A DNA stretch of 64,000 nt, taken from contig CAWBST010000014.1 of NCBI GenBank assembly GCA_963791495.1, positions 1 through 64,000 on the forward strand, read 5' to 3'. Origin of the DNA: JAMXLO01 sp963791495 (GTDB taxonomy: Bacteria; Pseudomonadota; Alphaproteobacteria; Acetobacterales; Acetobacteraceae). This document shows positions 26,231 through 33,514 of the stretch, piece after piece. Made by a program: the position numbers and the translations under genes. Every line of letters starts with the position of its first letter. Position 1 is the first letter of the stretch. The notes beneath the pieces were generated by a model. It saw only the letters and a list, made by a program, of their open reading frames with translations. It was not told where the DNA came from and did not search any database.

Positions 26231-26791
26231 TCAGAGGTCGACCTGTTCGACCGCGACGACCTCCGGCACGTAGTGGCGCAGCATGTTCTCGATGCCGTGC
26301 TTCAGTGTGGCACTTGAGGACGGGCAGCCCGAGCAGGAACCCTGCATGTGCAGCTTGACGATGCCCTCGCGGTAGCCGCGGAACACGATGTCGCCGCCAT
26401 CGCCGGCTACCGCCGGACGCACGCGGGTATCCAGCAGCTCCCTGATCTGGGCGACGATCTCCTCATCCTCGGGGGCGATCTCCTCGACAAGGTCGTCCTC
26501 GGCGCCGCCCTCGATCACCGGGCGACCGGCGACGAAATGCTCCATGATCGCGGCAAGCACCTGCGGCTTGAGGGCCTGCCAGGATGTCTCGTCCGCCTTC
26601 GTCACACTGATGAAGTCGCCGCCGAGAAAGACGCGCGCGACGCCCGGCAGGGCGAACAGCGCACCGGCAAGCGGGCTGCGCTCAGCTGAGAGGGGGGAGG
26701 CAAAATCCGCAGTGCCGGCACCCATGACGTAGCGGCCGGGCAGGAATTTCAGGGTGGCGGGGTTGGGCGTGCCTTCGGTCTCGATGAACAT
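26231..26791 (-). CDS. nfuA: NfuA/NifU-type iron-sulfur cluster carrier
   Basis: A 186-residue two-domain scaffold. The N-terminal Nfu_N domain starts 'MFIETEGTPNPATLKFLPGR', and the C-terminal NifU domain has 'VRPAVAGDGGDIVFRGYREG' and the cluster-binding CxxC in 'MQGSCSGCPSSSATLKHGIE'. It delivers [4Fe-4S] clusters to apo-enzymes. The start chosen gives the family's usual N-terminus. It is first in a minus-strand run with the nitroreductase (3 bp gap), tsaB and rimI. Confidence 0.92.
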   Translation of the reverse strand: MFIETEGTPNPATLKFLPGRYVMGAGTADFASPLSAERSPLAGALFALPGVARVFLGGDFISVTKADETSWQALKPQVLAAIMEHFVAGRPVIEGGAEDDLVEEIAPEDEEIVAQIRELLDTRVRPAVAGDGGDIVFRGYREGIVKLHMQGSCSGCPSSSATLKHGIENMLRHYVPEVVAVEQVDL

Positions 26792-26982
26792 GAAGCGGGC
26801 CTGTTCCTGGTTGTCGGAAAACCGTACCGCTGCGGTCCGGTCGCTGGCGTTACATCGGCGGAATCGGGCGGAATGACAAGACTGGTCCCGCACGGAATCT
26901 CGCCACGGCCATCTGTGATACAGATGGCATCGATCTGAACAAATCATTTTTGCTGAAAGCGGCAGCTCTCCAGTGTCAGGGG

Positions 26983-28181
26983 ATGCACCGCTTCAGCACA
27001 TCGCACGCCGCGATCGCCGGCCTGTCCGCAAGCCTGGTCGGAATCGGGCTTGGACGCTTCGCCTATACGCCATTGATCCCGCCGCTGATCGCGGCAGCGT
27101 GGTTCAGACCATCGCAGGTGGTCTATCTCGGCGCCGCCAACCTGGCAGGTTACCTCGCAGGCGCACTGGTCGCCTCGCCGTTGGCAGCGCGGTTTCCCGC
27201 GGCGAGGGTGCTGCGCGGCATGATGCTGCTGGCCACCGCCGCGTTCTTCGCGTGCGCCGATCCGCTGTCCGTTCCCGTGGTTCTTCTTTCTGGCGGTTCG
27301 TGGCGGGGTTGTCCGGCGGCGTGATCATGGTTCTGGCGGCCCCGACGGTGCTGCCCCATGTCGATCCGCAACGGCGAGGTCTGGTGGCGGGCCTCATCTT
27401 CACCGGCGTCGGCCTGGGCGTCGCCGCCTCGGGCACGCTGGTGCCGCTGCTGCTGCACGTTGGCCTGGCGGCGACCTGGTGCGGGCTCGGCGGCATCTCG
27501 CTGATACTGACCTTGGTCGCCTGGGGCGGCTGGCCACCCGACACCCAGCCCGTCGCGACCGCGCAACCGGCGGCCCGGCCAATGAGCCGAGCGGTCTGGG
27601 CGCTTCTGGCCGCTTACGGGCTGAATGCGGCCGGGCTCGTCCCGCACATGGTGTTCCTCGTCGACTTCGTTGCCCGCTTCCTCCACCGGGGGATCGAGGT
27701 AGGCGCTGGCTATTGGGTGGTGTTCGGGCTCGGCGCCATGGCTGGCCCGCTGCTTGCCGGAGCGCTGGCCGACCGTGCCGGCTTCCGCCGCTCACTGCGC
27801 CTTGCCTTCCTGGTCCAGGCCGCCGCCGTTGCGCTGCCTGCCTTCACCAGCGCGACGCCCTGGCTGCTGGTCTCCAGCGCGATCGCCGGCGCCTTTACGC
27901 CGGGCATCGTCCCGCTCGTCCTCGGGCGGGTGCACGAATTGCTGCCCGGCGACCCGGCTGCGCAACGGGCCGTCTGGAGTCGAACGACGATGGCGTGGGC
28001 GCTGTTCCAGGCCGGCTCGGCGTACTTCTACTCTTGGCTGTTTGGCCAGACCGGCGGTGACTACCCGCTGCTGTTCGCTCTGGGCGCCGGCGCCCTCGCG
28101 ATGGCCCTGGCAGTCGATCTGCTCGCAGGCCGTCAGTCGGCCGCTGCGGCGACTCCGCCCATGCGGCCATCCTCGGCATAG
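26983..28181 (+). pseudogene. YbfB/YjiJ-family MFS transporter, frameshifted
   Basis: A 12-segment major facilitator related to YbfB/YjiJ carriers. It begins 'MHRFSTSHAAIAGLSASLVG' with the family motif 'GIGLGRFAYTPLIPPLI', and breaks at about 27295 inside 'FWRFVAGLSGG'. It continues in the next frame as 'VIMVLAAPTVLPHVDPQRRG' to the stop at 28181. One indel restores a protein of about 400 residues. Substrate unknown. The last 49 bp overlap the 3' end of the convergent PuuD-like gene. Confidence 0.85.
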
Positions 28182-28948
28182 GCGTGTACCGCGGCGGCGA
28201 AGTCGTCGAAGATCCGCCTTGAGACGATGTCGGTGCGCCAGTCGTTCTCTGGATGCCACTGCACACCGACGGCAAATCCCGGCACCGGTCCGGCGGCTGT
28301 GGCCAGGACGTGTACCGCCTCGATCGTGCCGTCCGGGGCCGTGCCCTCCACCCGGACGCCTGGCGCCAGCTTGTTGACGCCCTGGTTGTGCAGCGAGTTC
28401 ACCGCGATCTCACTGGCGCCCGACAGGCGATGCAGCCAGCCGCCGGGAGTCACCCGGATCGCGTGCGCCTTGCCGATCCGCACCTCGCGCGAGGCGACCA
28501 TCGGCGACGAGTGGTCGATCCTGTCCGGCAGGTCCTGCAGTCGCTGGTGCAGCGAGCCGCCCAGCGCCACGTTCAGTTCCTGGAAACCGCGGCAGACCGC
28601 CAGAACCGGCACGCCGCGCGCCACCGCCGCACGGATCAGCGGCAGGGTGGTACTGTCCCTCGCCATGTCCTCCCAGGTGCCTTCAGCGTGCGGCGGGCCG
28701 TCATAGTAGCTCGGATGAACGTTGGAGCGGCTGCCGGTGAGTATGATGCCGTCCAGCCGTTCAAGCAGGGTCTCGATGTCGGCGGTCGGCCCGTTGGCCG
28801 GGATCAGCACCGGAACTGCGTGCACAAGCTGGTCGCTCACCTCGACATAGGAATTGGAGGCAGCGTGGTTCGGCATGCCGAAAATGCCGAACTGTTTGGT
28901 GCAGCAGCTGATGCCGACAAGCGGCTTGACGACCCGGAGCGACCTCAT
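28133..28948 (-). CDS. Gamma-glutamyl-gamma-aminobutyrate hydrolase family protein (PuuD-like)
   Basis: A 271-residue class I glutamine amidotransferase-like hydrolase. The nucleophile lies in 'GVPVLAVCRGFQELNVALGG', the catalytic His-Glu pair in 'VGVQWHPENDW', and the substrate loop is 'LTGSRSNVHPSYYDG'. PuuD-type enzymes release GABA or free glutamate in polyamine breakdown. The start at 'MRSLRVVKPLVGISCCTKQF' fits the family; the reading frame extends upstream but without resemblance. No other puu genes are adjacent. Confidence 0.88.
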   Translation of the reverse strand: MRSLRVVKPLVGISCCTKQFGIFGMPNHAASNSYVEVSDQLVHAVPVLIPANGPTADIETLLERLDGIILTGSRSNVHPSYYDGPPHAEGTWEDMARDSTTLPLIRAAVARGVPVLAVCRGFQELNVALGGSLHQRLQDLPDRIDHSSPMVASREVRIGKAHAIRVTPGGWLHRLSGASEIAVNSLHNQGVNKLAPGVRVEGTAPDGTIEAVHVLATAAGPVPGFAVGVQWHPENDWRTDIVSRRIFDDFAAAVHAYAEDGRMGGVAAAAD

Positions 28949-29034
28949 TGGAGAGAATAATCCGCGATCTTTGCGGTAAAATGAAGACTTATTCTGGGAT
29001 GGCCGCCATGTAGGTGCCGCAAAGATGATCGGAA

Positions 29035-29679
29035 TCAGCCGGCCTGGGGCTGGAAGAAACGCGGATCGATGAATTCGAACAACTTGGGATCGAACTGTCC
29101 GCCGGTCTCCACGTTGTAGAGGGTCACCCGGGTCTCCTGCCGTTGGGCATCCAGCACGGTCCATTGCCGCAGCGTGAGCGGATTGTCGGCGAAGATCAGC
29201 GTCAATGTCCCATCGCCCGCGGAGGCGGTGCGGACCAGGCTGACCTGGATCTGCCCGGGCAGGCGCTGCATGCCGGTAACGGTCACATCCCCCTGGAGGC
29301 GGACGTGATCGGCCAGCAGGATGCCGAGAGGGGTCCTCCCCAGCGGGATATTGCTGGTCTGGTTCAACGACTTGTCATGGAACACCACGAGCCCGTGGCC
29401 GGCCACGAGCAGGAGCGGACTGGGGGGATCGTACTGAAAGCGCATCCGGCCCGGGCGTTCCAGCCAGGCGGTTCCCTGGCTGATCGCTCCGTTCGGCGCA
29501 ACTTGGAGGAAGTGCGCCTTCAGGGCGCGAAGACTGTCGAGATAGGATTCGATCCGACCCAGGTCGGTGCGGTCCTGCGGGGTCGGCTGGAAGGCGGGCT
29601 GTGCCAGCGCGCTGGCCGGGCCGAAGACGAGCGGGGCAAGCGACAGGCGAAGCAGGGTTCGTCGATTCATGCGCCGCAT
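29035..29679 (-). CDS. lolA: Outer-membrane lipoprotein carrier LolA
   Basis: A 214-residue periplasmic chaperone that ferries lipoproteins from LolCDE to LolB. It has a Sec signal peptide (about 1-27, cleavage near ALAQ). The LolA body shows 'QVAPNGAISQGTAWLERPGR', 'MRFQYDPPSPLLLVAGHGLV' and 'TPLGILLADHVRLQGDV'. A second ATG three codons in is an equally good start. It is followed by the PuuD-like gene after about 90 bp; no ftsK gene, the frequent neighbour, is present. Confidence 0.9.
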   Translation of the reverse strand: MRRMNRRTLLRLSLAPLVFGPASALAQPAFQPTPQDRTDLGRIESYLDSLRALKAHFLQVAPNGAISQGTAWLERPGRMRFQYDPPSPLLLVAGHGLVVFHDKSLNQTSNIPLGRTPLGILLADHVRLQGDVTVTGMQRLPGQIQVSLVRTASAGDGTLTLIFADNPLTLRQWTVLDAQRQETRVTLYNVETGGQFDPKLFEFIDPRFFQPQAG

Positions 29680-29734
29680 GTGGCGCCGCCTGGGCGGGTT
29701 TGCAATTCGGCCGGGGGGTTTCGACCCGGCTTGC

Positions 29735-30112
29735 TCATAACACGCACCGGCGGAGACCGTGCTTCAACGAGGTCGTGTTGAAGTTGATCAGCAGGCCGAT
29801 GCGGTATTTGCCTATGCGCAGGTAGGTCAGCAGTTGCGCTTCATGGATGGGCAGGAGGCGGTCGACTGACTTGATTTCGAGGATGACCTTGTCTGCCACG
29901 ATGATGTCGGCTCGGTACCCACAATCGAGGTGCAGGCCTTCATATTCTATGGGTAGTTCGACCTGACGCGCGTAAGGCACGGCGTGGCGTTCGAGTTCGT
30001 GACATAGGCACCGCTCATAGGCGTGTTCCAGCAGGCCGGGGCCAAGATGGGTATGAACACGCATCGCGAACGCGATGATCTGGCTGGTCAGCTCGCTGCC
30101 ATGGGCAAGCAT
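29735..30112 (-). CDS. GxxExxY protein
   Basis: A 125-residue member of the GxxExxY family (PF13366), named after the motif here seen as 'GPGLLEHAYERCL'. Other features are 'LPIEYEGLHLDCGYRADIIV' and 'VILEIKSVDRLLPIHEAQLL', a D-(x)n-E-x-K layout reminiscent of PD-(D/E)XK nucleases. Function is not established. Genes of this family are often flanked by short GC-rich repeats, as is the case immediately upstream (30183-30292). Confidence 0.85.
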   Translation of the reverse strand: MLAHGSELTSQIIAFAMRVHTHLGPGLLEHAYERCLCHELERHAVPYARQVELPIEYEGLHLDCGYRADIIVADKVILEIKSVDRLLPIHEAQLLTYLRIGKYRIGLLINFNTTSLKHGLRRCVL

Positions 30113-30182
30113 CGAAGGTATGATTGCCCGTAATCATTACTCGGTGCTTAAGCTTGTCTGCCCCCTGGTGTGTGGTTGAGGT

Positions 30183-30292
30183 TTCAACACGGAGAGTTTC
30201 ACGGACAAAGAAGTCTTCGGCGCGAAGCGCCAAACAGTCCTGCTCCGTGAAACTCCGTGCAGACCTCCGTGCAACTCCGTGTCAGAATCCTG
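30183..30292. repeat. CTCCGTG-type short repeat cluster upstream of the GxxExxY gene
   Basis: The unit CTCCGTG occurs four times within about 50 bp (30242-30287), as CTCCGTGAAACTCCGTG and CCTCCGTGCAACTCCGTG. Its complement CACGGAG occurs once at about 30187, followed by AGTTTCACGGA, so the segment can fold into a long imperfect hairpin. Such 'tttcacggag' repeats are known companions of GxxExxY genes in many genomes. Origin and role are unknown. Confidence 0.6.
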
Positions 30293-30294
30293 CA

Positions 30295-31311
30295 TCACGC
30301 GGCCCCGGGCAAACCCTTGGTCGTCGAGTACTCGAAGTGCAGCGCCTCGCCCGGATGCACCACGCCGAAGATTGCGTGCGCCGCGACCGCCGCCTCGCTG
30401 AAGCCCTGCAGGATCAGCTTTAGTTTCCCAGGATAGCTGACCACGTCACCGATCGCGAAGACGCCAGGCATCGAGGTCTGGCAGGTCGAGGGATCGATCT
30501 TCACGTGGTGCGGATCGCGATCCAGTCCCCATGCAGCGATGGGGCCGAGATCCATCGACAGTCCGAAGAACGGCAGCAGCACATCGGCAGGCAGCAGTCG
30601 CGTCTCTCCCTGCAGCGTTGCCACTTCAACGTCGTGCAGCACACCTCCTGCACCATGCAATGCATGAAGCTGATAAGGGATGACCATCTCGATCTCGCCA
30701 CCACGCGCCGCTGCGTCGAGTTGCTCCGCGCTCCCAGGTGCAGCGCGGAATTTCGCCCGCCGATGCACCACCGCAACGCGTGCGATGTCGCGCAGCGCCA
30801 GCGCCCAGTCCACGGCCGAGTCGCCCCCGCCGGCGATCACCACGCGCTTGCCGCGCAGGTCCTCGCGGCGGCGCACGTGGTACTGCACGGCGCCCGATTG
30901 CTCGTATTCCGCCAGTCCATCGAGCGGTGGACGATTGGGACCGAATGCACCACCGCCGGCGGCGATCAGCACGGCCTTGCACCGGACGACATCGCCCTGG
31001 TCGGTGGTCAGTACAAATCCGCCAGGTTCGCCGGCGAGACCGATCACACGCCGCCCGAGCAGACGCGGCGCATGGAACGGCGCGATCTGGCGCTCGAGCT
31101 TCGCGACCAGCTCACCGGCATCGATCGCGGGGTGCGCGGGGATGTCGTAGATCGGCTTCTCTGGGTAAAGCGCGGCGCACTGGCCGCCCACTTCAGCCAG
31201 TGCATCAATCAGCACGCTGGAAAGCTTCAGCATGCCGAGTTCGAAGACCGCGAACAGCCCCACAGGGCCGGCGCCGATGATCGCTACATCCGACTCGATG
31301 TCGCCAGTCAT
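30295..31311 (-). CDS. Ferredoxin-NADP reductase, thioredoxin-reductase-like type
   Basis: A 338-residue flavoprotein. The FAD site is 'VAIIGAGPVGLFAVFELGML'; the NADPH site is 'KRVVIAGGGDSAVDWALALR'. The C-terminal FAD contact is 'MPGVFAIGDVVSYPGKLKLI'. The redox CxxC of thioredoxin reductase is missing, which identifies the type-2 ferredoxin/flavodoxin-NADP reductase group. It could supply electrons to Fe-S or Rieske enzymes, including possibly the dioxygenase at 19 kb, which lacks its own reductase gene; that link is speculation. It is divergent from tsaE. Confidence 0.88.
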   Translation of the reverse strand: MTGDIESDVAIIGAGPVGLFAVFELGMLKLSSVLIDALAEVGGQCAALYPEKPIYDIPAHPAIDAGELVAKLERQIAPFHAPRLLGRRVIGLAGEPGGFVLTTDQGDVVRCKAVLIAAGGGAFGPNRPPLDGLAEYEQSGAVQYHVRRREDLRGKRVVIAGGGDSAVDWALALRDIARVAVVHRRAKFRAAPGSAEQLDAAARGGEIEMVIPYQLHALHGAGGVLHDVEVATLQGETRLLPADVLLPFFGLSMDLGPIAAWGLDRDPHHVKIDPSTCQTSMPGVFAIGDVVSYPGKLKLILQGFSEAAVAAHAIFGVVHPGEALHFEYSTTKGLPGAA

Positions 31312-31374
31312 GCTGCGCTGTCTTAGCGGACCGCGCTGTTGTCCGCAACTCCGCCGCTCGGGCAGATTGTTGCC

Positions 31375-31836
31375 ATGTCTTCCGCCGCCGCGAGCCGCCT
31401 GATCGAGCTGCCGAACCTCGCGGCCACGGAAGCTCTCGCGGCCGCGGTTGCGGCGCTGGCACGAGAGGGCGATGCGATCCTGCTGGAGGGCGAACTCGGC
31501 GCCGGCAAGAGCGTCTTCGCCCGCGCGTTCCTCCGAACGGCGAGCGGCGATCCGGCGCTGGAAGTGCCAAGCCCGACCTTCACCCTGGTGCAGAGTTACG
31601 ACACGCGGATCGGGACGGTGCATCACTTCGACCTGTGGCGGCTGAATGGTCCGGGCGGGCTGGCGGAACTCGGCTGGGAGGAAGCGGGCGACGGCATCGT
31701 GCTGGTGGAATGGCCGGACAGGTTGGGTGCGCTGCGTCCCGCCGATGCGCTGACCGTGGCCTTGCATCCGACCGGCGCAGCGACCCGCAGGGCGGTGCTG
31801 TCGGGGTGGCCGGATCGGCTCGGGCGGATTGCGTGA
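31375..31836 (+). CDS. tsaE: tRNA threonylcarbamoyladenosine biosynthesis ATPase TsaE
   Basis: A 153-residue P-loop protein, 'ILLEGELGAGKSVFARAFLR' (Walker A), 'VPSPTFTLVQSYDTRIGTVH' and 'HHFDLWRL'. TsaE recycles the TsaBD complex in t6A synthesis. ATG at 31375 is preferred over an upstream in-frame ATG because it fits family length. It heads a plus-strand operon; its TGA overlaps the GTG of the next gene (31833-31836). Confidence 0.92.
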   Translation: MSSAAASRLIELPNLAATEALAAAVAALAREGDAILLEGELGAGKSVFARAFLRTASGDPALEVPSPTFTLVQSYDTRIGTVHHFDLWRLNGPGGLAELGWEEAGDGIVLVEWPDRLGALRPADALTVALHPTGAATRRAVLSGWPDRLGRIA

Positions 31837-32792
31837 ACCGCGACAGCATCTTGACGGCATTCCTGGAACGGAATGGGTATGCTGCTGCAAGGACCGAACC
31901 GCTGGCGCAGGATGCCAGCTTTCGGCGGTACCTGCGATTGAGCGGAGGTCCCCGGGCGGCTGTGCTGATGGACGCGCCACCACCGGAGGACATTCGGCCA
32001 TTCGTGCGGATTGCCGGGCACCTGACGGGAATCGGGGTGTCGGTGCCGGAGATCTACGCGGTGGACGAGACGCAGGGTCTGTTGCTGGAGGAGGATTTTG
32101 GCGACGAACAAGTATCGGATTACTCCGCCGCGGTGAACACGCTGATCGCGATACAGCGCGCTGCGCCACCGGCCGGGCTTCCCGCCTGGAATGGAGCGAC
32201 CATGGCAGCCACCGCGCTTGCCACGCTGTTCGACTGGTGGTGGCCCGCCATGTTCGGCGCGGGCGCCCCTAACGCGGCGCGCCAGGACTTTGCGAGCGCG
32301 CTCGAGGAAATGCTCGCTTCGGTTGCCGGCCCGGTCTGCTTCGTCCATCGCGACTACTTCGCGGGCAATCTGCTCTGGCTGCCGCAGCGCGGCGGCATTC
32401 GCCGCATCGGCGTGCTCGACTTTCAGGACGCGGCGATCGGCCACCCCGCCTATGATCTCGCCGCGCTGCTGCAGGATGCGCGCCGCGACATTCCGGCGGC
32501 GGTGGTGGAGCACTGCTTGGCCCGGTACCTGGCTGCGCGACCCGAACTCGACCCGACGCAATTTCGCGCCGTCTATGCCGCCTGCGCCGCGCAGCGGCAC
32601 CTACGGCTTGTCGGCCAGTGGGTGCGCCTCGCCCTGCGTGATGGCCGCCCGGGTTATCTGGTCCACGGCCCGCGCACCTGGCGCCTGCTGGAACGGGCCG
32701 TGCGGGAGCCGGTGGCGGCTCCCCTCGCCATCGCGCTGGATCGCTGGATCCCGCCGGACCGTCGTCGCAATCCGCCGGCCCTCGCCGCATGA
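31833..32792 (+). CDS. amgK: Anomeric MurNAc/GlcNAc kinase AmgK
   Basis: A 319-residue aminoglycoside-phosphotransferase-fold kinase. The N-lobe is 'QDASFRRYLRLSGGPRAAVL', the catalytic loop 'CFVHRDYFAGNLLWLPQ' and the metal loop 'IGVLDFQDAAIGHPAYD'. AmgK phosphorylates C1 of MurNAc released in peptidoglycan turnover. The next gene, murU, converts the product to UDP-MurNAc, bypassing the de novo (fosfomycin-sensitive) route. It starts with GTG overlapping the tsaE stop and ends in an ATGA overlap with murU. Confidence 0.92.
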   Translation: MNRDSILTAFLERNGYAAARTEPLAQDASFRRYLRLSGGPRAAVLMDAPPPEDIRPFVRIAGHLTGIGVSVPEIYAVDETQGLLLEEDFGDEQVSDYSAAVNTLIAIQRAAPPAGLPAWNGATMAATALATLFDWWWPAMFGAGAPNAARQDFASALEEMLASVAGPVCFVHRDYFAGNLLWLPQRGGIRRIGVLDFQDAAIGHPAYDLAALLQDARRDIPAAVVEHCLARYLAARPELDPTQFRAVYAACAAQRHLRLVGQWVRLALRDGRPGYLVHGPRTWRLLERAVREPVAAPLAIALDRWIPPDRRRNPPALAA

Positions 32793-33514
32793 GACCGCGC
32801 ACCGCCATGCTGCTGGCCGCCGGCATCGGCAGGCGCATGCGGCCGCTCACCGAGCACACCGCCAAGCCGCTGCTGCCACTCGGCGGGCGTGCGCTGATCG
32901 ATCACGCGCTCGACAGGCTCGCCGAGGTGGGGGTGGAGACCGTAGTGGTGAATGCCCATTGGCACGCCGACCGGGTGGCAGCGCATCTCGCGGGCCGCAC
33001 CCGTCCGCGCACCATTCTTCGTCGCGAGGCCGCGCTGCTGGAGACCGGCGGCGGCGTGAAGGCGGCCCTCGATCTTCTGGGTCCGGAGCCATTCTTCGTC
33101 GTCAATGGCGACGCGTTCTGGGTGGACGGACCGCGGCCGGCGCTCGCGCGCGTGGCAGAGGCGTTCGATCCTGCCCGGGTCGATGGCGTGCTGCTGGTGC
33201 ATCGCACATTCCAGGTGCGGGCCCATGTCGGGCTCGGAGACTTCGCGCTTGATCCCTGGGGCGTACCGCGCAGGCGGCGTGAGCGCGAGGTGGTGCCGTA
33301 TCTCTATGCCGGCGTGCAGATCATCGCCCCCTCGCTGCTGGTCGGAACGCCTGAGGGGGCGTTCAGCATGAACCAGGCCTGGGATACCGCGATGGCAGCG
33401 GGTCGGCTGCGCGCGGTGGTGCATGACGGGCTGTGGTTCCATCTCTCGACGCCGGCGGATCTGGCCGAGGCCGAGACCATCCTCCAGGCGCGGCTGACGG
33501 GGGAAACCCGCTGA
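32789..33514 (+). CDS. murU: N-acetylmuramate-1-phosphate uridylyltransferase MurU
   Basis: A 241-residue sugar-1-phosphate nucleotidyltransferase with the signature 'AMLLAAGIGRRMRPLTEHTA' followed by KPLLPLGG, the metal-binding 'FFVVNGDAFWVD' and the C-terminal 'AVVHDGLWFHLSTPADLAEA'. It forms UDP-MurNAc from MurNAc-1-P and UTP in cell-wall recycling. It is coupled to amgK by ATGA and to addB by a CTGA overlap. Size and motifs are normal. Confidence 0.92.
   Translation: MRPRTAMLLAAGIGRRMRPLTEHTAKPLLPLGGRALIDHALDRLAEVGVETVVVNAHWHADRVAAHLAGRTRPRTILRREAALLETGGGVKAALDLLGPEPFFVVNGDAFWVDGPRPALARVAEAFDPARVDGVLLVHRTFQVRAHVGLGDFALDPWGVPRRRREREVVPYLYAGVQIIAPSLLVGTPEGAFSMNQAWDTAMAAGRLRAVVHDGLWFHLSTPADLAEAETILQARLTGETR

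Noticed and set aside
30183..30292. CRISPR-like array because of repeated CTCCGTG units
   Set aside because: The units are only 7 bp, irregularly spaced with no unique spacers, and no cas genes are near.
30295..32169. A 624-codon open frame on the minus strand covering fnr, tsaE and part of amgK
   Set aside because: Only the part from 31311 down to 30295 resembles a protein (FNR). The upstream part is antisense to tsaE and amgK, which have clear motifs on the plus strand.
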